Of a DNA stretch of 15,024 nt, positions 7,412 to 14,160 are shown piece by piece. Within the stretch, counting starts at the first letter, position 1, and each line of letters begins with the position of its first letter. The translations under genes were made by a program, and so were the position numbers. Origin of the DNA: Candidatus Pacebacteria bacterium UBA1364 (GTDB taxonomy: Bacteria > Patescibacteriota > Microgenomatia > UBA1400 > PJMF01); contig DBRQ01000006.1 of NCBI GenBank assembly GCA_002306345.1, positions 63,513-78,536 on the forward strand. Reading direction: 5' to 3'. The notes below the pieces were generated by a model that saw only the letters and a list, made by a program, of their open reading frames with translations, was not told the DNA's origin and made no database searches.

Positions 7412-8713
7412 TCATAAATTTTCCATTTTAAGATGCTTCTCAATATATCTAGCCAATTCGCGTCCGCTTGCTATAGCATGATTAATGCCCCGATCAAATG
7501 GATAGACATGCTGCATGCTAACCCAATATAAATTTTTGACACTAGTTTCAAATTTAGGTAAAAAATGACTTTGATTAACGAAAGTAATCGGCTGCGCAAA
7601 AGCAGACTTAAAAACCTTGACATCAATCACATTTTGATCAAAATTTGGGTCAATTTTCTTTAAATAAGGCCGATAATCAACCAATAATTCTTGGGCGGTT
7701 TTGTGATAAGCTTTGTCACTGATTTCTAAATAGCGACCTAAATAAACGATACTTTCCCCACCATAATGCGCATTGGAAATATAATTATCATGTTCCACAA
7801 CGGCCACGAAAGGCCAATCCTTTTCATTAACATTTAACCAATAAGTACCTTCTTTCAGTAGCTGCTTTTTCAAACTAAGAACCATGGTCATTGCTGCTAA
7901 ACCACGTAATTTTTCCTGTTTTAGTTCTGGTAAATCAATTAATTTAGCAAAGTCAGGAGAAACTAAGGTAGAAATGACTAAATCATACTGCTTGTCAATT
8001 CTACGACCATTTTTATTCACTAAAGACAAAGTAAATTTATTGCCTTTTTTGGTAATTTTCTCTACTTTGGTAGCTAAAGAAACTTTCACACCCAGATTTT
8101 TAAGTTTTTTAACAGTTAAATTGGCTAAGCGCTGAAAACCTCCTTCAAAATACCCTAAGGCCGGTGTGCGAGGATTCACTCTGGCCCAAAACCAAGAAAG
8201 GTTGATTTCATCGCTAAAATGACCAAATTTAGAAACAAAAAGTGGTTCCCAAATAATACGCCAAGATTCTTGACCCATTGTCAAAGGTAAAAAGCGACTG
8301 GCTTTAATTTTTTCCAAAAAAGTTCCATTGGGTAAAATTTTTAAAAAAGCTAAAACTATTCCCGTACGTAATCTTGAGAAAAAAGAAATTTCTTTAAATT
8401 TTAAAAGCGAGCTAGCCGAATCAATTTGGTAAATCTGACCATTATACAAAGTCGAGCTTTTAGCTTTTTTGTAAAACAATTGATCTCTTAAGTCCAACTC
8501 TAGTAAAAATTGTTGCAGTGCCTTATCTGTAGTAAAAGAATGGTGATAATGTTCCTCCAGCGGCCAATCCCAATTCTCTTTTTTAAAACCAGCCGCCAAT
8601 CCACCAGCCACGCTGCGCTCATCAATCAATTCAATTTGTCGACCTTTAGTTTTACTTAAATCAAAGGCCGCCGCTAGCGCTCCAAAACCAGTTCCAATAA
8701 TTGCAATTTTCAT
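7412..8713 (-). CDS. NAD(P)/FAD-dependent oxidoreductase (amine-oxidase/protoporphyrinogen-oxidase-like fold)
   Basis: A 433-aa flavoprotein. The N terminus carries a Rossmann dinucleotide motif, GTGFGALAAAFDL (7-19), followed by D31/E32, which should bind the adenosine ribose, and GGLA (37-40). EEHYHHSF (53-60) and the C-terminal YPFDRGINHAIASGRELA are typical of a flavoenzyme group found in polysaccharide and glycan loci of Chloroflexi-like and CPR genomes. The reaction is unknown; UDP-galactopyranose mutase-like or desaturase-like chemistry are possible. ATG at 8713 is chosen over an in-frame TTG at 8722 because the Shine-Dalgarno AAGGA (8729-8725) lies 11 nt from the ATG but only 2 nt from the TTG, and because the Rossmann strand begins directly with MKIAIIG. 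Coupled to the downstream hydrolase. Confidence 0.82.
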   Translation of the reverse strand: MKIAIIGTGFGALAAAFDLSKTKGRQIELIDERSVAGGLAAGFKKENWDWPLEEHYHHSFTTDKALQQFLLELDLRDQLFYKKAKSSTLYNGQIYQIDSASSLLKFKEISFFSRLRTGIVLAFLKILPNGTFLEKIKASRFLPLTMGQESWRIIWEPLFVSKFGHFSDEINLSWFWARVNPRTPALGYFEGGFQRLANLTVKKLKNLGVKVSLATKVEKITKKGNKFTLSLVNKNGRRIDKQYDLVISTLVSPDFAKLIDLPELKQEKLRGLAAMTMVLSLKKQLLKEGTYWLNVNEKDWPFVAVVEHDNYISNAHYGGESIVYLGRYLEISDKAYHKTAQELLVDYRPYLKKIDPNFDQNVIDVKVFKSAFAQPITFVNQSHFLPKFETSVKNLYWVSMQHVYPFDRGINHAIASGRELARYIEKHLKMENL

Positions 8714-8729
8714 AACAGACAATATCCTT

Positions 8730-8752
8730 ATTTAATTAACAAATTTAATTAA
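8730..8752. repeat. Direct repeat of ATTTAATTAA upstream of the FAD gene
   Basis: ATTTAATTAA occurs at 8730-8739 and 8743-8752, a 13-bp period. Each copy contains the palindrome TTAATTAA. It lies 17-39 bp upstream of the FAD start and could be an operator or just AT-rich leader sequence. Confidence 0.5.
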
Positions 8753-8774
8753 TAAGCACAAAATATAAGTATTC

Positions 8775-8815
8775 TCTCACGAAACAACCATTTTCAAGTG
8801 AGAAAAAAGTTGTTT
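8775..8815. repeat. Interleaved inverted repeats (pseudoknot-like or alternative hairpins)
   Basis: TCTCAC (8775-8780) pairs with GTGAGA (8798-8803), and AAACAAC (8782-8788) pairs with GTTGTTT (8809-8815). The order A-B-A'-B' allows an H-type pseudoknot or two mutually exclusive hairpins in RNA from either strand. It lies in the 164-bp gap between the PMT and FAD genes. On the minus strand TTGAAA (8797-8792) and AATACT (8773-8768), 18 nt apart, could be a promoter overlapping it. Confidence 0.45.
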
Positions 8816-8825
8816 GACTTTTATC

Positions 8826-8879
8826 AATAGTTTGAGTCGAACATAGCTACCCAAAACGTAGGGTTTGAGTGAAACTATT
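8826..8879. repeat. Inverted and direct repeats at the end of the PMT gene
   Basis: AATAGTTT (8826-8833) is the exact inverse of AAACTATT (8872-8879), with a smaller CTAC/GTAG pair inside (8847-8850, 8858-8861). GTTTGAGT is also directly repeated at 8830-8837 and 8863-8870. The outer arm overlaps the PMT stop codon. It could act in 3'-end formation on the minus strand, but no T run follows the stem. Confidence 0.4.
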
Positions 8880-10227
8880 ATCTCCAATTGGCGAGTAAAA
8901 AGTAAACAGCATTTGCAAAATCGCTTGGCACTTCTAAAGCCGTCCAATGTGGATAAAAAATAATAAAAAAGAATAAAGGCCAAAATAATAAATTAAAACC
9001 GATCGCCTGTCTTTTAGCACTGTCTTGAATTTTTCTTAAAAAATTAACTAAAAAATAAGATAATAAAATAATTAAAAAAGGTACTGCTGGCAAATAATGA
9101 TAAATAAACATGGGTCGCTGAAAAATTAACCACGGCATAAAACTGACTAAATAAAGCGAAAAAATGAATAAAATAGTTTTTTTTAACACAGAATGATCTT
9201 TGATCTTTAGCAAAACAATAAAGGTGACAAGCAAAGTTAATAGTAAATAAAAATTTAAAAGTGGATTGTCTAAAGCATAAATATTAGCCGTCCATTTTGC
9301 TGGCAAATTGGTGCCGACAAAGTACCAAACTGGGCGCAAATTTAAAAGCCAACTGAGAGGCCCGCTACTGTAAGCGTGCATATTTGGATTATTTAATTGC
9401 GACAAAGCCATAGTTTTTTGCAACAAAAAAAAGTCCGAAAGATGATAACCACCAAATAGCATCGGTAGGTAATTTAAAAAATAAATAAAAAATGGAGTAA
9501 ATAACAATGCAAAAATTAAAAAAGGTAATTTACGAAAATTTTTAAGTGGCAAAAATTCTCTCACAAATAAAAATAAAATGACCCATAAAGCCGTCCATTT
9601 ACTGGCTAGTGCTAGACCTAAAAATACACCTGTTAAAAACAAAAAAGCGTATTTTTGATGTAACAGGGATGAGGACGATTTGACTGTTGAATAAGATAAG
9701 TAAACAAAATAAGTAAAAACGGCGAGTAAAAGAAAAAACAGTAAAAAAACATCATTCATAGCGATCCGTGATTGCACTAAAAATAAACCATCTAAACTAA
9801 ACAAAAAGCTGCCAATTAGGGCTAAATTGATTGCTAAAGTATTTCTTTGCAAAAAAGTTTCTTTACGAAAGAAAAAATTTCTGCCTAAAAATCGCAACAA
9901 AAAGTAAAAAACTATCAGAGAAAGTAATGAAAAAATTAGTGAAGGCAAACGCCAAGCTAAAGGATTTTTGCCCAAAAAATGAATTGACAAAGCTTGAAAA
10001 TATTTAGCTAAAGGCGGATGCAACCAATCGGCCACATTTTGCCCATCATAACTTCCTTGTTGAAAATCAAATGGCGTTTGCCAATTTCCATCATCAAGCA
10101 TCATGGCTGCAGGTACGTGGTAAACTTCATCAAAATACATTTGCTTGGGATAATCAAGACGAAAAAGACGGGTAAATAAGGCAAAAAACAAAATCAAAGC
10201 GAAAAGTACTAACTCTTTTAAAGTCAC
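8878..10227 (-). CDS. PMT-type (GT39) dolichyl/polyprenyl-phosphate-mannose protein mannosyltransferase
   Basis: A 449-aa multi-pass membrane enzyme expected to move mannose from a polyprenyl-phosphate carrier to secreted proteins outside the membrane. The first external loop has the conserved acidic pair D33-E34 (YFDEVYH) and HPPLAK at 70-75. The C-terminal four-helix part carries QRPMFIYHYLPA, typical of the PMT 4TMC domain. It is shorter than fungal PMTs (no MIR domains), as usual in bacteria. Start: a perfect Shine-Dalgarno AGGAGGT (10239-10233) lies 5 nt before GTG 10227. The upstream in-frame TTG at 10245 would place that site inside the gene and is rejected. It lies 79 bp after tpiA, on the same strand. 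Confidence 0.88.
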   Translation of the reverse strand: MTLKELVLFALILFFALFTRLFRLDYPKQMYFDEVYHVPAAMMLDDGNWQTPFDFQQGSYDGQNVADWLHPPLAKYFQALSIHFLGKNPLAWRLPSLIFSLLSLIVFYFLLRFLGRNFFFRKETFLQRNTLAINLALIGSFLFSLDGLFLVQSRIAMNDVFLLFFLLLAVFTYFVYLSYSTVKSSSSLLHQKYAFLFLTGVFLGLALASKWTALWVILFLFVREFLPLKNFRKLPFLIFALLFTPFFIYFLNYLPMLFGGYHLSDFFLLQKTMALSQLNNPNMHAYSSGPLSWLLNLRPVWYFVGTNLPAKWTANIYALDNPLLNFYLLLTLLVTFIVLLKIKDHSVLKKTILFIFSLYLVSFMPWLIFQRPMFIYHYLPAVPFLIILLSYFLVNFLRKIQDSAKRQAIGFNLLFWPLFFFIIFYPHWTALEVPSDFANAVYFLLANWR

Positions 10228-10232
10228 AATAG

Positions 10233-10239
10233 ACCTCCT
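10233..10239 (-). promoter_or_regulatory. Strong Shine-Dalgarno that sets the PMT start
   Basis: AGGAGGT is fully complementary to the usual 16S 3' end and sits 5 nt before GTG 10227. It is the strongest ribosome-binding site in the window and decides the start codon. Confidence 0.85.
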
Positions 10240-10270
10240 ACGCAAGAGGATAACTGATTCATTAGGCTAT

Positions 10271-10276
10271 ATTTTA
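10271..10276 (-). promoter_or_regulatory. Possible -10 box for the PMT gene
   Basis: TAAAAT on the minus strand lies 43 nt before the GTG start, in the 79-bp gap after tpiA. A second TAAAAT lies at 10286-10281. Neither has a good -35, so read-through from tpiA is equally possible. Confidence 0.3.
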
Positions 10277-10306
10277 CTACATTTTAGTCACTTCTGATGA
10301 AGATCG

Positions 10307-11014
10307 TCATAGTTGTATCAGACTTTCAGATGCAGTAAAAAGCAAATTGACAAAATCTGACAATTCCAACGAAGCACCACCAAGCAACACCCCATCACAA
10401 ACTTGTAAAAAAGAGCCAACGTTAGCAGCGTTGACACTGCCACCATAAATTAAAGTTTTTACTTGATAAATAGAATATAATTCTTTTTTGATCAAAGATA
10501 AATTGTGAGCATCTTCAGCCTGACCACTGCCGATTGCTGTTACTGGCTCATAAGCCAAAAATAATTTGGGTAAAATTTGCCTAGACAAAAAACGTGCTTG
10601 ACTGGCAAAATTCGGCTTGTCCAAACATAAAATCGGCTTGATGTGCCAACTTAATGCTTCCGCTATTTTATCGGCAATTAATTGATCACTTTCCTTTAAA
10701 AATCTGCGCCGCTCACTATGTCCTAAAATAGCGTACTGAATGTCTAAATCTTGTAAATTAAAAGCCGATACCTCACCAGTGTAAGCCCCTTTGCCAAAGG
10801 CGCTTAAATCCTGCACCGCCAACTTAATAGGCAAGTGCCGTTCCTCAATAATTTCTTGAGCTGAAACTAAAAATGGGTAAGGTGGGGCTAAAATTATTTC
10901 CAAGCCATGCAGTACTTGAAGACTTTCTGGCTCATTTGGAAAATTATTTAACCAAAAAGCCACTTCTGATAAATTCTTGTTGCTTTTCCAATTCGCAATA
11001 ATGTATTTTTTCAT
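10307..11014 (-). CDS. tpiA: Triosephosphate isomerase (divergent)
   Basis: A 235-aa TIM-barrel glycolytic enzyme interconverting glyceraldehyde-3-phosphate and dihydroxyacetone phosphate in the cytosol. The key residues are present: N8 and K10 in ANWKSN, H99 in LGHSERR, E156 in AYEPV, and the phosphate-binding YGGSVN near residue 190. It differs from the usual family in two places. The loop-6 hinge reads PVTAIGSG, with Thr for the nearly invariant Trp. The segment after ILCL lacks the common GE-T-EER stretch and is about a dozen residues shorter than in Escherichia coli. It should still be active. The ATG has no Shine-Dalgarno, and an extended -10 lies 9 nt upstream. Divergent from uvrD, 17 bp away. 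Confidence 0.95.
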   Translation of the reverse strand: MKKYIIANWKSNKNLSEVAFWLNNFPNEPESLQVLHGLEIILAPPYPFLVSAQEIIEERHLPIKLAVQDLSAFGKGAYTGEVSAFNLQDLDIQYAILGHSERRRFLKESDQLIADKIAEALSWHIKPILCLDKPNFASQARFLSRQILPKLFLAYEPVTAIGSGQAEDAHNLSLIKKELYSIYQVKTLIYGGSVNAANVGSFLQVCDGVLLGGASLELSDFVNLLFTASESLIQL

Positions 11015-11016
11015 CT

Positions 11017-11022
11017 CATAAT
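11017..11022 (+). promoter_or_regulatory. Possible -10 box for the UvrD-like helicase gene
   Basis: CATAAT differs from the consensus in one base and ends 9 nt before ATG 11032. TTCGCA at 10992-10997 is a weak -35 candidate at 19 nt. No Shine-Dalgarno precedes the ATG. It lies inside the same 17-bp gap as the tpiA box, facing the other way. Confidence 0.4.
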
Positions 11023-11023
11023 T

Positions 11024-11032
11024 ATGTTACCA
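11024..11032 (-). promoter_or_regulatory. Extended -10 promoter for tpiA
   Basis: On the minus strand TGGTAACAT (11032 to 11024) matches TGnTAnnAT, with hexamer TAACAT ending 9 nt before the tpiA ATG. The predicted start of transcription falls within about 2 nt of the start codon, so the mRNA would be leaderless or nearly so. Confidence 0.45.
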
Positions 11033-13023
11033 TGTCCATCGTGTTAGAAATTACTGATTTACTTAACAAGCTTAATGAGGAGCAGCAAAAAGCAGTGTTG
11101 CATCAATCTGGACCAGCTATTGTTTTGGCTGGAGCTGGCAGTGGTAAAACTCGAGTTTTGACAACTCGAGCAGCTTATTTAATCAAGGAAAAAAAAGTAC
11201 CTGCTAGTAATATTTTTCTAGTCACTTTTACCAATAAAGCCGCTGGCGAAATGCAACGTCGAGTTTTTACCTTCACTGGACAAAAACTACCTTTTTCGGG
11301 CACTTTTCACAGCTTAGCCGCTAAAATTTTGCGCACTCAAGCTGCTTATGGTCATTTAAAACCATTTGGTCTTGACGTCAATTTTACTATCTATGATAGC
11401 GATGATCAGCTTGCTTTAATCAAAAATATTTATAAAACCAACGGCTTTGACGTGACTACTTTTAAACCACAGCTTATAAGGGCCAAAATCAGTAACGCTA
11501 AAAATGAGTTACTTACTCCAACAGATTTTAAAGAAATGGCCAAAGATGATTTGCAGCTTTTTACCGCTAAAGTTTACAAAAGTTACGAAAAAAGATTACG
11601 TGACGAAAATGCTGTAGATTTTGATGATTTACTGTTCATCTGTTATCAATTATTAGTTGAAAATGAGCTAGTTAGACGTCAGTATCAAGCTAAATTTTCA
11701 GATGTCTTAGTCGATGAATTCCAAGACACCAACAAAGTGCAATATTTTTTGAGCAAAATTTTGACGCAACCACAAAATAATCTTTTTGTAGTCGGTGATT
11801 TTTCTCAAAGTATTTACGCCTGGCGTGGCGCAGATTATCACAATTTGGAAAGACTAAACCATGATTTTAAAAACATCACGCAATATCGACTAGAAAGAAA
11901 TTATCGCTCCACGCAAAATATTCTCGATGCTGCCACCTCAATTATTTCCAACAATCAATCTCATCCTGTGCTTAAATTGTGGACTGATCAAACTTCAAAA
12001 GAAAAATTGGAAATTTATGAAACTAGCACTGGTGAATTAGAAGCAGAAAAAATTGCTTCTATCATCAAAGAAAAATATCCCAAAAATCTTAAAGATATTG
12101 CGCTACTGTATCGCACTAATGTTCAATCACGTGCTTTTGAAGAAGCCTTCATGCGTCGTCAATTGCCATATAAAATTGTTGGCGGCACCAAATTTTATGA
12201 ACGTAGTGAAATTAAAGATTTGTTAGCTTATTTACATCTGTGTTTTAACAAATTAGATAGCCCCAGTAGAGAAAGGGCTCAAAAAATCGGCAAAAGACGT
12301 TTACAAAAATTCAGTCAGTGGTTGGCAAAAACCGATAAAATCATTCTAGAAAATCCCAGTGCTTGTCTACAAGGCATTATTGAAAACACTCATTATCTAG
12401 AAAAATACGACCAAAAAGATCCAGACGATGTAGTCAGATTAGATAATATTCAAGAATTATTCAATGTGGCTAGTCGTTTTGATAATACTTTATCCTTGCT
12501 TGAAAATATCGCTCTTGTTCAAGATGGTTATCTTGCCAATGAAAATAATTTAATTCAAAGTGAAGAAAATAAAATTACCATGATGAGTCTACATTCAGCC
12601 AAAGGCCTGGAATTCCCAATTGTTTTTATGGTTGGTATGGAAGAGGGTTTATTACCTCACGTCAGAGCTTTGCTTGAAGAAAAAGACATTGAAGAGGAAC
12701 GCCGACTTTGTTATGTGGGAGTCACTAGGGCCAAAGAAAAACTTTATTTCAGTTACGCCCGCAGCCGCTTTACTTATGGCATGAGTAGTAACAGCATGCC
12801 TAGCAGATTTCTGTCCGAAATTGATCAAAAATTATTAAACGTTAATCGTAGTTTTGATTTTGTAAACCAGGAAAAACAAAATAAACATTTTTTTAGTCAA
12901 AGTAAAAAACACCAATCATCAATCAAAAATAGCAAACAAAAAATTCATCTAGTCATCGATGATGAAAGTTTAGAGGCTTTATTAAATGATGAACTCGATA
13001 TTCGAGAATTTTTAAAAAAGTAA
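11032..13023 (+). CDS. UvrD/PcrA-like superfamily 1A DNA helicase
   Basis: A 663-aa 3'-5' DNA helicase acting in nucleotide excision repair, mismatch repair or removal of stalled complexes. SF1 motifs occur in order: Q motif LNEEQQKAV (14-22), Walker A GAGSGKT (34-40), Ia FTNKAAGEM (66-74), II DEFQD (228-232), III GDFSQSIYAWRGAD (255-268), IV ERNYRST (288-294), V SLHSAKGLEF (519-528) and VI YVGVTRAKEK (561-570). It is shorter than typical PcrA or UvrD (about 720-750 aa). The 2B region between about 400 and 515 is clearly reduced, lacking the usual RIIN-P-RGIG segment. The lysine/serine-rich tail (about 610-663) ends in an acidic patch. First gene of a plus-strand set; no Shine-Dalgarno. Assignment to UvrD versus PcrA versus Rep is not certain. 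Confidence 0.93.
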   Translation: MSIVLEITDLLNKLNEEQQKAVLHQSGPAIVLAGAGSGKTRVLTTRAAYLIKEKKVPASNIFLVTFTNKAAGEMQRRVFTFTGQKLPFSGTFHSLAAKILRTQAAYGHLKPFGLDVNFTIYDSDDQLALIKNIYKTNGFDVTTFKPQLIRAKISNAKNELLTPTDFKEMAKDDLQLFTAKVYKSYEKRLRDENAVDFDDLLFICYQLLVENELVRRQYQAKFSDVLVDEFQDTNKVQYFLSKILTQPQNNLFVVGDFSQSIYAWRGADYHNLERLNHDFKNITQYRLERNYRSTQNILDAATSIISNNQSHPVLKLWTDQTSKEKLEIYETSTGELEAEKIASIIKEKYPKNLKDIALLYRTNVQSRAFEEAFMRRQLPYKIVGGTKFYERSEIKDLLAYLHLCFNKLDSPSRERAQKIGKRRLQKFSQWLAKTDKIILENPSACLQGIIENTHYLEKYDQKDPDDVVRLDNIQELFNVASRFDNTLSLLENIALVQDGYLANENNLIQSEENKITMMSLHSAKGLEFPIVFMVGMEEGLLPHVRALLEEKDIEEERRLCYVGVTRAKEKLYFSYARSRFTYGMSSNSMPSRFLSEIDQKLLNVNRSFDFVNQEKQNKHFFSQSKKHQSSIKNSKQKIHLVIDDESLEALLNDELDIREFLKK

Positions 13024-13061
13024 ACTAAAAAACTAGACATGAAGAAAAAAGACATTTACCA

Positions 13062-13067
13062 TATAAT
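13062..13067 (+). promoter_or_regulatory. Consensus -10 box for the FemAB-like gene
   Basis: A perfect TATAAT ends 14 nt before ATG 13082 in the 58-bp gap after the helicase gene, predicting a leader of about 7 nt. TAGACA at 13034-13039 resembles a -35, but the 22-nt spacing is too long. GGAAAG at 13068-13073 could be a weak ribosome-binding site if transcripts start further upstream. Confidence 0.5.
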
Positions 13068-13081
13068 GGAAAGCTAAGCTT

Positions 13082-14113
13082 ATGTTGATCAGAGAAATTT
13101 TGCCACAAGAAAAAGAACTTTTTAATCAAGTGGCTAGCCACCCATTGCAATCTTATCAATGGGGAGAATTCAGAAAACAAACTGGTGTCCAAGTCGAAAG
13201 GCTTGGATTTTTTGACAACGGCACTTTGACTAAAGCGATGCAAGTCACTTTTCATAAAGTTCCAATCCTGAATCGTTTTGTGGGTTATTATCCTAAGGGT
13301 TTTGCTCCAGACGAGGACCAAATCGCTGCTCTCAATCATCTGGCGCAAAAATATAATGCCATTTATATCAAAATGGAGCCAAACGTCAAAAAACCACTGG
13401 AGCAAAATAGAGAAGAGAATCCAGATATTCAATTTTTACGTAAATTCCAAACTGAAGAAGGTCGAGCGCTCTTTACTAGATATACTTTTGAACTCGATTT
13501 GAGTTTAAGCGAAGAAGCGCTGATTAGCAAACAAAGTAGTAAAACTCGTTATAACGTCAGGCTCGCCACTAAAAAGGGCGTCAAAGTAATTGAAGACACT
13601 ACGGAGCGGGGTTTAAAAGACTATTTAAAAATTTTGGAAGAAACTACTAAAAGACAAGGATTTTATGCCCATACTCCAGAATATTTCCGTCAACTTTGGC
13701 TTAGCTTAAAAGACACTGGCATGTTACACATCTTCAAGGCAGTCTATGAAAATAAAGTCTTGGTAGTTTGGATAGTTTTTGTGTTCAATGGCGTTTTGTA
13801 TTATCCTTATGGCGCTTCTAGTTCATTGTTTCGAGAAGTGATGGCCAGCAATTTAATGATGTGGGAAGTCATCCGTTTTGGCAAAGCTCAAGGTTGCCAA
13901 AGTTTTGACATGTGGGGTTCACTTGGCCCAATTCCAGATCCAAAATCCCCTTGGAATGGTTTTCATCGTTTCAAAAAAGGCTATGGTGGCGAATTAGTGG
14001 AATTCATTGGTAGTTTTGATTTAGTTAATGATTATCCAAGTTATAAGATCTACAGCTTAGCAGAAAATTTACGCTGGAAATTTCTGCGTTTCAAAAAGAA
14101 GTTAAATTTATAA
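13082..14113 (+). CDS. FemAB-like peptidoglycan-bridge aminoacyltransferase
   Basis: A 343-aa protein with two GNAT-like lobes, as in the FemXAB family, which adds amino acids from aminoacyl-tRNA to the peptide of lipid II on the inner face of the membrane. Visible signatures are QSYQWGEF near residues 23-30, GYYPKGFAPDE, IYIKMEPN, SKTRYNVRLATKKGV (about 150-165), ETTKRQGFYAHTPEYF, and the C-terminal DMWGSLGP, then NGFHRFKKGYGGELVEF. The long coiled-coil arm of Staphylococcus FemA is absent, as in many non-Firmicute members. The exact amino acid and bridge are unknown; some family members modify other acceptors. It follows the helicase gene by 58 bp and precedes pyrH by 47 bp. Confidence 0.87.
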   Translation: MLIREILPQEKELFNQVASHPLQSYQWGEFRKQTGVQVERLGFFDNGTLTKAMQVTFHKVPILNRFVGYYPKGFAPDEDQIAALNHLAQKYNAIYIKMEPNVKKPLEQNREENPDIQFLRKFQTEEGRALFTRYTFELDLSLSEEALISKQSSKTRYNVRLATKKGVKVIEDTTERGLKDYLKILEETTKRQGFYAHTPEYFRQLWLSLKDTGMLHIFKAVYENKVLVVWIVFVFNGVLYYPYGASSSLFREVMASNLMMWEVIRFGKAQGCQSFDMWGSLGPIPDPKSPWNGFHRFKKGYGGELVEFIGSFDLVNDYPSYKIYSLAENLRWKFLRFKKKLNL

Positions 14114-14151
14114 AATTTAGTCTTTAAAAGGACCAAGCTAAAACTTGTTGA

Positions 14152-14156
14152 AAGGA
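14152..14156 (+). promoter_or_regulatory. Shine-Dalgarno for pyrH
   Basis: AAGGA, 4 nt before ATG 14161, supports that start. It is in contrast to the genes here that lack any ribosome-binding site. Confidence 0.7.
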
Positions 14157-14160
14157 AAAA

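Noticed and set aside
8777..8983. 68-codon minus-strand frame across the PMT 3' end and the intergenic gap
   Set aside because: Overlaps the conserved PMT C terminus in another frame, and the part in the gap is explained by the inverted repeats.
10291..10302. CTTC-TGAT-GAAG hairpin as the tpiA terminator
   Set aside because: Only a 4-bp stem with no T run; too weak to support.
13025..13432. 135-codon minus-strand open frame over the start of the FemAB-like gene
   Set aside because: Antisense to a gene with strong FemAB motifs; composition is typical of a shadow frame and no promoter or SD supports it.
13278..13502. 74-codon plus-strand frame inside the FemAB-like gene
   Set aside because: Out-of-frame overlap with conserved coding sequence. 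No sign of a frameshift, because the main frame is intact from end to end.
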